From Antitrichia curtipendula (lineage: Eukaryota > Streptophyta > Bryopsida > Hypnales > Leucodontaceae), in assembly GCA_951230915.1 (NCBI GenBank), contig OX579638.1, forward strand, positions 32,898,322 to 32,962,321: DNA of 64,000 bases, in the 5' to 3' direction. Both the position numbers and the translations under genes were made by a program. Shown here in pieces: positions 47,572-58,700 of the stretch (position 1 is its first letter; each line of letters opens with the position of its first letter). The notes under the pieces were generated by a model. It saw only the letters and a program-made list of their open reading frames with translations. It was not told where the DNA came from and made no database searches.

Positions 47572-48380
47572 TTAACTCCTAAAGGACCAAGGCCATTTTT
47601 CTCATTCTAACCACTCAAAACTGCCATTTATGTTGTGTTTATCCAAGAAAACAAAACAAAATACTTTTAAGAAAAATCTAACATAGGATCTTGTACTTTA
47701 TTTGTCTGAAATCATGTGATAAAAATTTCATGAAGTTTGATAGTACAAATTGAGAGATATTAGCATTTGAAGTTGGAATTTTTTTTTTGAACATTAGCTT
47801 GCAATTTTAGATGATTTTGACCGCCATTTGTAAAAACATATTGCACCATGGACTTTGAATAAAAATAAAATTTGTGTTGAAGAATTCAACTGAAAGTCTA
47901 GGAGTTTTTTTTTCAAAAAACACACACTTGATTTTCATTCTTTAAAAAAATTGTTGAGTAGAAGTAGATCCAAAATTGAAAGAAAAACAAAATTGTTAGT
48001 AGCTCTAAGATGGGATTGAATACCAATAATCCCAATGGTGAGATTGTTCTAGCAAGAAAACTTAACCTTGTCAAAAATTGTGAAAATTGCATATAAAAAT
48101 GAATCATATAAGTCATTTTTTCAAGAACTCAAGATGCTTACGTTGCTTCTAAAACAAGATTGTTTATAATTTTTCCATCACTAATCCAAATGGAATGAAT
48201 CAAAGCTTCACATGTAGGTTGGATTTTAGTCAACCATAGTATCCAAACATTGAGGACCTGAGGTTGTGTCTGGTAATGAGAAAGTAGAGCCTTATTATAA
48301 AAAATAACATCCCTCACCACTTCAATGGCTTGACATGCTATTTTTTAATAAAAAGATTTTGCTTTCTCATTAACCCCTAA
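47572..48380 (+). mobile_element. Diverged CCCCTAAA-family TIR element(s)
   Basis: It begins TTAA-CTCCTAAAGGACC at 47572 and keeps recognisable family segments (CCACTCAAAACTGCCATT; CCAAATGGAATGAATC). The expected TTTAGGGG right end is missing. Instead a left-type end TTAACCCCTAAA appears at about 48,366-48,377, so a second, truncated copy may start there. Confidence 0.45.
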
Positions 48381-48677
48381 AATTCTTTGATGTTTAGAGA
48401 CCCAAAATTGCTTCAAAATACTTGTCTCCAAATTGAGGCAAAAATCTTCATCTATAATATTTAAAAAAAACTCCAACTACAAAATCATTTGGTTAACTTG
48501 TTCAAGTACACTCTTTCCAAATTTTAGAGTAAATATTTCCACAAATTTTAGAGTAAATATTATTGCAAGTTCAATGTGCCAAAACTTCAAATGTAGGCTC
48601 TTTTTGCCTATCCAAAAGGTAAAGTTTTTATCTTTTAACATTTTTAGAGTAAAATCATGTATGTCCAATAACTTGTA

Positions 48678-49036
48678 CTCCCTCCGTCCCAAAATTATCT
48701 TCCTGTTACACAAAACGTTATAGTTTAAGCTTGAAAAGAACCATTTTTGAAACTTTTTTTGACCTATGAATAGAGTTTGATGTCCTCCTATTGATCTGAA
48801 ATTTTGGGTTTCAAATTAGTTTTCAAAGTGTGGTTTCAAAGTGCTTGAAAATTGAATTTTTGAGGCATTTTTGAAGAGCACCGGTGGCCACTCACTTGAT
48901 AGCATGGGATTGGTTAGCATGCCCATGCTTTTGGACTATGTGCAAGTGTCACTGGCTCCCTTCCTCCTCCAACAAGAAGATCATTTTGGGACACTAAATA
49001 AAGGCCAATAGGAAGATCATTTTGGGACGGAGGGAG
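48678..49036. mobile_element. Stowaway-like MITE (Tc1/mariner)
   Basis: Inverted termini CTCCCTCCGTCCCAAAAT are flanked on both sides by TA (48676-48677 and 49037-49038). This is the classic Stowaway signature of plant genomes. Length 359 bp, no coding capacity. Confidence 0.9.
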
Positions 49037-50212
49037 TATGTTTTAGTCAATATGACCAAAAACTTTAACCAAAAAACAAATTCAGGTCTATTAAAAAAAA
49101 CCTTATAATATCAATCATGAAAAAAAACTAAACCACTAATAACTTTTACAAGAAATTCAGAATTGTTAATTGTAATGGTGAAAATGTTCTATTGAACAGT
49201 TGATATCCTGGATTTTTTTCTATATGAGAATTTCAAAATTGAATTCAAAAAATAAATTAATGTATTTTGACTACCTTTATTGCCTACAAAAACCATGGGG
49301 AGTTCACTTAGAGTATCCATTAGAAACCACGTGCGAACAAAATTTCAGACCCCCTATATACTTTTTTGATTTTAAATAAAAATAATAAAAATACATATAA
49401 ATAGATTTTTCTACTTTGAAAGTTTATTTTTTGAATTATTGATATTTTTATTTGTTAATAATAATTAGTTACAAATTTTTGAAGTAAAAAAATATACTAT
49501 AGAACTGAAAAATAATTTTCACACCCCTATATTGTATAAGAAAAAATTGTCTAAAAAATGAACAAATTTTTTTTAAAAGTAATTTTCTATTGAAAGTTCA
49601 TTTTGTATTTAATATTGATTCAATGGTCATCTAAATGTGTTCTCTACAATTATTTGAGTTGAAAAACATGCCATTTTAGTTCATTTTCAACTTCTTCTAG
49701 AAACCATTTCATATTTTGTTTGAGCTGAAAATTTTGGCAATAGAAACCAATAGTCATCATTAAACAATGCTCAAAATTTTAGGTTGAAATTATAATTTAT
49801 TAGAAACCACTTGTTTACAGGTGGTTTGTTGTAGTAGAACTAAGTGCCCCCGCCAAGACAAAAACAAAAGTCCTCATAACTTTCACCTTACTATTTGGAC
49901 TTGAATTTTTCAAATGTTTTTGCGCAAATATCAATTTGTATAACACAAATAAACAAAATTAATTATCTTTCTTAGAATATATTAGTTGTCTAGTTTAACA
50001 TTGAAATCGGAAAATCCCTTCTAACTTTTGCAATATTTATCAAAATAACTTCAAAAAAAGTTTTACAAGTAGATTAGAATGATTGACATCAATAAAAAAA
50101 AATTATGAAGAAATTCCACATTATTAAGTCAATAGAACCCACCCAAGTTCTCAAAAAATCTAAAGTGAGTTCTTTAGTCCTTTAAGGTTAAAGTAGGAAG
50201 TCAATAAAACAA

Positions 50213-50514
50213 CTAAACTCTAAAAGCATTCTCTAACACAAAGGTACATTTTTCTTTCTTCAATATACCAATTTCATTTGTCAACGAACCTACAATGAAC
50301 ATATTGTAGGGTGGACATTTTCACTAACCACTTTGATTCCAACTTCAAAATTCATAATTAATTCCACAAAGGTCCAAAAAATATAAAAGGACTAAAATTA
50401 GATGCCAATTTTTGTTGTCTTTCAAGAAAAATTTACTGAAAAATATTTGAATAATTAAAAATTTCCCCAACTATAAATCATTCAGTTCTCAAATGGGTGC
50501 TCCTACCTCACTTA
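50213..50514 (+). mobile_element. TAAGGTAG-family MITE, ends decayed
   Basis: The left end is reduced to AACTCTAAAAGCATTC. The right end GGGTGCTCCTACCTCA retains the inverted terminus. Family internal segments such as CTTTCTTCAATATACC and TAATTCCACAAAGGTCC are present. Confidence 0.55.
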
Positions 50515-50603
50515 TAAATCCATTTTGGGAGTGATTCTAGTGCCTTTTCAATAATAAAATAAACAAATTTATTAGTCCAAAATGACCTAAAACTATCCTG
50601 ATT

Positions 50604-50860
50604 GATGGCCAAGTGATAGGAACTTCCAATAGAATCCATGTGGTTCCTAATTCAACTTCCCATGCTAACATTGCTCATGTGTGGGCTCTTTGTGTTGGCG
50701 CATGAAGAGGGTTTTGGTTGCTCTACTTGTTCATGACGAGGATATCGAAAGGTGTATAATTTCCAAGTTTATTTCGCTAGGTTGCCTTGGTTGTTGTGTC
50801 ATAATAGTCTAACTACAATCCTTGAAAGCCATATGATTCAAAATAAATAAATAAACAAAC
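50604..50860 (+). mobile_element. tRNA-derived SINE-like retroposon, copy 3
   Basis: Plus-strand copy with box A TGGCCAAGTGATAGG (50606-50620), box B-like AATTCAACTTCCC about 40 bases later, the shared body (GTGTTGGCGCATGAAG), and an A-rich 3' end (AAAATAAATAAATAAAC). Confidence 0.6.
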
Positions 50861-51654
50861 ATAACCCAAATAGACTAAGCACCCTACTCTACATTTTGCT
50901 CTAACCTAGAAAGACATTGAGTCTAGCCAGCTATACTCTGCGGTGCAAATCCTAATTTTCTATATAGTATAGACAAATGACCCTCTATATTTGTTACCTC
51001 TATGAGTGTTAAAATATCATATATGTTATAGAAAATTTCATCCCTTTTGTATCCTCAAAGAGAAATGTTAAATGTTAATTGTTACTAATTCTTCATAACA
51101 TCTTTTGTGAATATGCATTGCTATGTATTAGAATAGATCTAGAAATGATCAGTTAGAATATATATTATTTATTAGTAGCCAAAAAGTTATATATATAGTT
51201 GGTTATATATTATAATGCTATATGTGTTAGAAATCTTCTACTCCCTACTTCAATAATACATATAGAAGGTTATATGTATACAAGTAGAACCTCTTTAAAG
51301 TTATAGGGCCCGGATTGCCTGCCAGTATTATAATAGATAGGTTTATTGATTTTAAGAGGGTCTGTACATTTAAAAATTTGCAATCTTTGTGTAAATGATG
51401 TTGTTTGGAATACCATTTAAATTAGTCTGTTGAAGATCTTAGTTCTAAATTATTACAATTGTGATCCAATAATGTTTGAGTGATACACCTGCTAGGAGAA
51501 CAACGCATAATCATTCATGGGTTTTAAATCAAATAGAAAGAAACTTTGCATTGACATAAGCTAAATGCAAGGAAATTTATTAAGATGATACTAGAAAAGT
51601 AAGCCAATGCTACAAGCTTGAATGTAGAGTAAGTTACAAGGTGCTAAAACAATT

Positions 51655-51910
51655 TAGGCTCTAAAAGCACCCTCAAAGACAAAGGTATATATTGGATTCT
51701 TCAATGTACTAATAATGAAGACTTTAGGCTTGAGAGTCATTTAGAGCCTTGTGCCATTCCATTTAAAAAAATTTGTAACTAATTTTTCAAGAATTCCCAA
51801 AATATGCACAAAAGTTTATTACATGTTGCTTCCATTCATCTTTCAAGAAAAATATATTGAAAAATATTGAACGTGTGCAATCCCCTCAAGCTAGGTCAAC
51901 CTTAAAAACA
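51655..51910 (+). mobile_element. Partial TAAGGTAG-family MITE
   Basis: It begins TAGGCTCTAAAAGCACCC and keeps the family segment ATTCTTCAATGTACTAA and the CTTTCAAGAAAAAT region. The right terminus is not found. Confidence 0.5.
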
Positions 51911-52660
51911 ATTTTTTGCACTTCCTATCTTTAATTGTTTTAACCCTATAAAGACACTATATACCATTTGGATCTAACAAATGGTCACATAATTTATTTC
52001 ATATTGAATAATTGGTGATTTTCATCCAATTTAAGGTATGCAGTTTATCAATTCTATATTCACATCATTGAATTAAGCTCAAGTCATATTATTTGTTTGT
52101 TGATTTTATACAATGTAGTTTGTCAAAAGGCAATATAAGTATACATCATATTTCATACTTTGAGCTTCTTTTCCGTAAAATTTGATTTTTGCATTCAAAA
52201 TTACTTTTTTAGTTTTTGAGGGAAACTCAAAATGAAGCTCCTGAAATGTAGTTTCTACTCTGCTTGAAAATTTTGAAAAAAATCTATGTAAAATTGCATT
52301 TTATTGAAGTTTGAAGTTGAAGATCTACGACCATGTTTCTAAATATAGATTGTCATAAAATCGTTATCTACACTATAATTTTTTATAATATAATGTACTT
52401 CTGTTCTGAAATTTTTAGATTTTTTGAGCATGTTTTGTATTTGATATGAATGTCCTTCACTTTTTCTTCATTACTTTAGTGTAATTTGAAATTTTCTCAA
52501 AAAAATCTGAAATATTCATGACATACACTAGACATGTGATTTTCATCTCTAAAAAAAAATAAAAATAAGAATAATTATAATTATATATATATATATATTT
52601 CACTCATAAATAGCAACAAAATTATGGAAGATGAAAGAGTGGAGGGTTTCAAGGTTTGGC

Positions 52661-54017
52661 TAAGGTAGTCTGCTCTAAAAGTGACCATTTAACCCCTAAA
52701 ACCCTGTTTGTCCCCTCGGGGGACAATTTGGGTCCGGGTAGGTTCCTGTGACCTCAATTTGTAGAGAATTTTTGGGATTTTTTGAGGTTGTGGGGTTTTG
52801 CAAGAGCTTTGTGGATGTATAATTTTTATTTCAATTGGTGCCCGAGAGAAAAAATTATGCAAAAAATAGAGTTTGGCGGGCAGCACAAAAAAATCACAGA
52901 AAGTCAAAATAAATTTCTTAGATATTTTTTCCAAAATTTATGTCTTTTTGTCTACATTTGAAGCTTTGATTCATTCTATTTGGACTAATAATGAAAAAGT
53001 TATGGACAATCTTAGTTTTTCGGGCAATCTAAGCTTCTTCTTGAAAAAATAATTTTAGGATTCATTTATTAATGGAATTTTTACAATTTTCAGAATTTTT
53101 TTAGACAAGGTTGAATTTGCTTTCTAGAACAATCTCATCGTTGGGATTATGGTATTTCAATTTTGTCTTAGAGCTATTAACGATTTAGTTATTCCTTCAA
53201 TCTTGAACCTACTTCTACTTAATAAATTTTTAATGAGTAAAAATTTAGTGTTTTTTTCTTGAATTTTTTTCCCTAGATTCTCAACTGAAGTATTCAACAT
53301 ATAAATTTAGAAAATCAAAATCAACAATACAAAAAATTTAAGTTAAATAGGTTCAAAGCCCAAAAATCTAGTCAAGCAAGGTGCAAAAAAACTTCTTTTC
53401 TTCACTTTGAATGCAAATATCTTGCAATTTATTTGTTCAAAGTTTCTGAAATTTCTTGCACACATTCTCATACTAGTCTAGTATAAGATCCTACGGTTAG
53501 ATATGCAAAAAAAATTAATTTTTATAGTTTTTTGCTCTTTGCAATAGAAGTGGTAGTTTTGAGTGTGTTTTGATGGAGAAAAGGCCTCAGGGTTTTAGGG
53601 GTTAAGAGCTGATCGCCTATTTCGAGGAAGCTAAACTCCTCAAATCAATTTTTAGTAAATTTTTATAGGAAGAATGGTGAAATTGACATCTAACCCAAGC
53701 CGTTTCATATTTTTCGGGCATTTGTAGAATAAGTTAGGAATTTTCAAAGATTATTGTTGTAGACACCTAATTGTGACCACAAATCTCTCAAAATCCGTTC
53801 CCTTGCAACTTGTAAAGAGATGTGGGGAAACCAAGGAGATTGATTGACTCTTGCAATAATTAACTCTTTGTTTTTGATCCACTCAATGGCTAATTAAGGA
53901 TCACCTCATGTCCATTCCAGAGCTTATTATAGGAGCGGTTTGAAAAAGATGGCCATTCCAGAGCTTATTATATGAGCGGTTTGAAAAAGATGGACTCTTT
54001 TACAGCAGACTACCTTA
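52661..54017. mobile_element. TAAGGTAG-family MITE carrying a nested CCCCTAAA element
   Basis: The termini TAAGGTAGTCTGCTCTAAAA (52661) and the inverted CTTTTACAGCAGACTACCTTA region (ending 54017) define the outer element. Without the nested 909-bp insert plus 4-bp duplicate it is about 444 bp, like the intact 416-bp copy at 21.8 kb. Near the right end a ~43-bp direct duplication (CCATTCCAGAGCTTATTATA) is present at about 53,917-54,000. Confidence 0.75.
52693..53601. mobile_element. CCCCTAAA-family TIR element with perfect ends and TTAA duplication
   Basis: Perfect 14-bp TIRs CCCCTAAAACCCTG (52693-52706) and its complement (53588-53601) are flanked by TTAA on both sides (52689-52692 and 53602-53605). 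The same position in the related MITE at 8.88 kb reads GACCAT-TTAA-GAGCT with a single TTAA, a true empty site. This is the youngest-looking member of the family in the window. No coding capacity. Confidence 0.88.
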
Positions 54018-55779
54018 CACAGCCACGAGCGCCGTCGTTTCAGGCTTCAACGGCACGTGTGCCTTCTGAGCCGCACGTGCTGGATTCCACTTCCGCAAAA
54101 ACAAATGCGTCACGCAACTCTATCCTCGAACACCGCAGTCGTCAGTCCTTGGATCTTTGCGCCTTCCTTTTTCTTGGTGGTAAGTTAAATACAAACAAAT
54201 ACAAATACAATTACAAAACCAGTCCGCATTCCCCAGGCAACCGACCTCATCACCGAGTCCCACACACCCAGTAGTTGTGCTCCTCTCGATCGAGTTTTGT
54301 CGGTTTTCTTTGAGCTTCGTGGCCCACCCAATGGAGATCCCCACGTACAGTACAACAAAGCTCTTGACAAGCAAAATCTCACGATCTCGAAGTTAGTTTC
54401 CACTCAGTTGCGCAGGAAATGCTGCGCAAGCAAGCAAGCTGCTCTTGCACGGAACCTTCACATCAGTCCCTGAAAACCGCAGTCTCTGCAGGTCCACTCA
54501 CATCAGGACAAGCTAAGCTACCTGACCCCTTCAAGTGCACTACAGTAGCTCAAGCCCAGCGCAAACCAAACCAAATCAATCAATCAATATTCCTCACGGG
54601 ATCTCTCCCCGTTAGAATTGAACGGTTCTCTCTGCTCTGTAGCTCCTTTTTCAAGCTAGCCATGGCAAGCCTTGTTGCAGAGAGAACAAGCTAGAGAGTG
54701 GTCTCAATCACTGTTGTGTACAGTAGACTATGTCTTGCTGTTCTCATGAAGCTTCTGTAGAGCTACTTGTATCGATCGATCTAGCTAAAGTTTCTGGATA
54801 TTTATGTTCTGATTGGGGATGTCCAGGAAGCTCTCGCAGTCATACATGTAGCTAGAGGGGGTATGTATGTACGTACTAGGGCGGGATCAAGTACGTACAA
54901 CGTGGCAGCTTCTTCCACAACCAGAGAGAAGAGGCTTCGATTTTGCGAAGTTAGTTCGAGTTTTTGCGACGGAGTCAGGGTTTGGTACGATACGTACTAA
55001 GCTTACTGTTTTTTCACGTTTTGTCTGCAGACGTTTTGTGAAGAGAGATGAATGATTTGCAGTGTCTATTTGTAGTTTCGTTTATTGAGACTGCTTGTTT
55101 TATGAAGGAGTAGAGTGAGTGGAAGTGAAGGTTTGTCCTAGTGACGGTGCAGAAACGTGGAGACAGAAGTCGGACACTATGGCTAGAGAAGAGAGGTGGT
55201 GATAGTACGTACGTAGTCTTTTGCGAATTGTTGTAGCTTTCAAATGTTTTGGGCTTGACTAGCAAACAGGTGAAGCAGGAAGAAGATTCTAATTCACGGA
55301 AGGTATGTAATATAGCGTCTCTCTCGATCTAGTTTATTACGTCTTCTTGATCGAGAAACTTCTGATCGTTGTTACTTACTGTAGTATCAACATCTTCCGC
55401 TTTTCTCACAGGAAGCTCGTGAGATGCCGCTTTTCAAGGCAGTGTGTGTGCAAGGCTAAGCTTGTTGTTGCAATTGGGACTTAATTTAAAAGCTTAGACC
55501 GGTAATGAGTTAATACGTGCACAAGATACTCGGTGTGGAGATTTAATTTATCAATATGGAGATTTGAATAGCTAGGACCTTAACTTAGGCTTACAGATAG
55601 AGTGTCGGTATTTGAAAGGTTTCTTGGCTATGGAGTTTTGGGGCATGTTTGCACCGAAACATACATGGCCGGTGAGTATTTAACAGAACTTGTCTATTTC
55701 TTTTGCAGAAGGATTGGGTGTGCTTGGAAGAGTTGAATTGATGTTGGAATGTGAGTTTTTGTGCAGGAGGGTGGACAGA
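54018..55779 (+). promoter_or_regulatory. Promoter / 5' leader region of the LRR receptor kinase
   Basis: This tract is richer in G+C than the flanking repeats and has several GTACGTAC/TACGTA motifs (about 54,866-54,900 and 55,206-55,214) and GATCGAT motifs near 54,770. A TTGTGCAG|GAGG acceptor at about 55,766 lies 14 bases before the ATG, suggesting an intron in the leader. Open frames here (for example 53972-54274) match no family. Confidence 0.4.
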
Positions 55780-58700
55780 ATGGCGTGTCATTTGAGGCTA
55801 CTTGTTGCTGCACTTGTGCTTCTTCTTCGTTTCGCCGCGGTCGTTTCCACTCCTCAAGGTACAAGCACTAGTTAATTGCTACTTTTTCCTGGCTTTGATC
55901 GATAAGCTAACATGATGGTCTTTGAAATACGGTATATTCATTGAAAATGACAATTTTCACATGGTCAGTTTCAGATCAAAACAGTCGTATGTTTGGCTGA
56001 ATAAATTTTTTAACATTAAATACATATATACAAGAATATAACCCATTGAATCCAGTTATGAATCCAGTTAGAAAGATAGGGGTTTTCTATTCAAGGTTTG
56101 TTTGATGTGGAGAAATTGAATGAACAGAGCATACTATATAAGGTAGAAGGCTCAGAAAGCACTCATCTAAGGGAAAAAAGACCTCTATACAAAAATGGGT
56201 GGATCCAAAGTTTTTTTTCATTTTTGTGGAAGAAAGAAAAATGAGGAATACAACACTGAAAATTTTAAGTTTAATTTTCTGACCTGAAATGAATAAGATA
56301 TGATTTCTCAAAGTCAGAGGTGCATAGGTCCCTATTAATGCTCATAGGTGCAACTGTAATCAATCAAAGCATGGAGCCAGTCAGTTTAAGAATGATCCTA
56401 ACCATGCCTTTAAATGGAAACAATGATTCTAAGAATGATCCATTGTATGTTTCCATTCAGTTCACTTCCAATTGTAAATCAAAATTTATTGCAACTGCTA
56501 AACACCCCAGGGTTTCTTCACATAGTTTCAAATCCAATTCAGAGTGCTGTAACTTTTGCATATGATGTCCGAATTCAATAAAAATTATTGGAAAATTTGA
56601 GTTGTCTCTTCTAGTTTGTGTGGTAAAATTTTCAGATCAATACAAGATGTACTAATTTTTTGAAAGCCAATCAAAGCTCACAGGTTCAATTTGAGTCCAC
56701 AAAACTGCATTTGATGGCTGAAACTTTGGGGGCTTGTATCTTCTTCATCCAATGTTATTTTTCAATAAAATTTGTTGGGTTATGTTTACCTTGAAGTCTA
56801 GTTGCTGTAGTAAGATTTTCATGTCAATCCAAAATGTTTTGAATGTTTGGGAGCAATTCGAAGTTTAAAATCCCAACATTTTTGGATTACAGTGAACTTC
56901 GTCGGCTTGTTTCTTCTTCATACAATGTCCGTTTCTAATAAACGTTCTCGAAAAAGTTGCGCATATTAGTCTAGTTTGCGTGGTTAAAATTTCACATCAA
57001 TCCAAGAAGTTATGAGTGACTGAGAAACATTTTAGTAGAAGGAGGTTCAGCCTCAGATGTGTTTTTGCAATTTTTCTTGCAATTTTTTGACATTTCAAAG
57101 TCATTCTGCAGAACTCACCAAATTCAGGTCTTTATTATGAGTAAAATCACACATGATAATGAACCATGTCACCTGTTCAATAGCCTAAAATCACACACAT
57201 GGGTTGGTAGTTTCTCACCACATGAAGTAATTTCTATTTCTACATCATTCCCATGTGCACTGTTTTGGACACTTCTGTAGGGGCAGTTCTTAATGCCCGA
57301 ACTGTTTTCAAGCCTCCTCCTATATGTGCATGTGAAGCATTCATTGAGTAGTCGTTATCAATGAAGACTTTCGTTTTAATTAGTATCTCCCCTCCCTTTT
57401 TATTTATTTATGAGAACACTGGTTCTGTTTGACCTCTCTTGAAGTTTCGTTTCGTTTTTTAAAATGGAAATTCGTGGATGGATTTGAGCAGGGGATGCGC
57501 TGATCCAAATGGCAAAAGATTGGGAGGCCACAGTTCCGACCTGGGTATCTGGAACGGATCCCTGCAAAACTGCCTGGGTTGGGGTGGGATGTGATGCACA
57601 AAATCTTCACGTTCTCTCTTTGTAAGCTCATTATCACTCGTGTGAAATTATAATTTCCTTGATTGTTTAATTTGTCTTGAAGTTAATTTTTTAAGACATT
57701 TTATTTTTATTTTTTATTATGTTGTTTAATTCATCTTATTGTTTAATTTCACAATATATTTTGTAGAAGAAATTAAATAATAAGAAAATTAGGCCCACTT
57801 GTAAAATCTTGCTAATTTCTTCCTCCAACCAATTCAAATATAGAAATTCATATTTCAAGTAAAAAAATTAAATTAAAACTAAAACATGTATATTAGTGAA
57901 TAATACTAGATATTGAGTACAAATTGAAAAATGCACTTGGACCCTAGAATACATTTGTAATGTCAATCATCACACCAAATTTATGCATGTAATTCTCCTC
58001 ATTTATGTACACTTAAAATTAATTAGTTCCTCAAATGTGACACCGCGACATCAAAAGTGGTAGACCGTAGCATGATTTCACCCTTCCTCTTCCTCTTTCT
58101 AATTATATTGCGCTGTGTAGCAATGAGAGTAATAGGAGAGGGTTATGATTTCTAGTGGGGCTACTATATAATGGATAGTGGTTGAGGATTGGGAGATTTG
58201 AAACAATTATTGGATGTAATCTTCTTTTTTTGTGATTAGACCGGGAACAATATACCTTGGAGGTTTACAACTTTGTAAGATGTGGTGGAGTTATGACTTT
58301 GGAGCCTTTTCCAATTGCAATGTGTCATGTGGTGATGAAAGCAACAAGAGAGGGTTATGAAACTAATACTTAAAATTTTTTACTCTCTATAGCTTTAAAC
58401 ATTCTAAAATAGGATGAGCTAAAATCAAGCAACTTCATGAAAGGAATGTCCTAATCAATGTTGATAATAAATAGATACTCATTGTCAAATGTACAAGATT
58501 AGGACATTTACATTAGAACATTGATTTGAAAAAATCTATCAATTGAACTTTGAGCTCTTATAACATTGGCATTCATTACCCTAACACCATGCTTGGACTT
58601 CATTGAATTTTAGCCACAAATTGCCTATGGGCGTCCAACAAATCAAACCTCACTTGCACTCAATCATAGGTATCAGTGAAATTTTCTTGGAAATAGCTCT

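Larger units (their letters stand above)
49039..52660. other. A+T-rich intergenic sequence with repeat fragments
   Basis: No gene is recognised. Fragments of the TAAGGTAG family lie at 50,213-50,514 and about 51,655-51,910, and a SINE copy at 50.6 kb. A short (TA)n run lies near 52,580-52,597. Confidence 0.5.

Noticed and set aside
53972..54274. 100-codon frame upstream of the receptor kinase
   Set aside because: Its start lies inside the terminal repeat of a MITE and it shows no domain; not supported as a gene.
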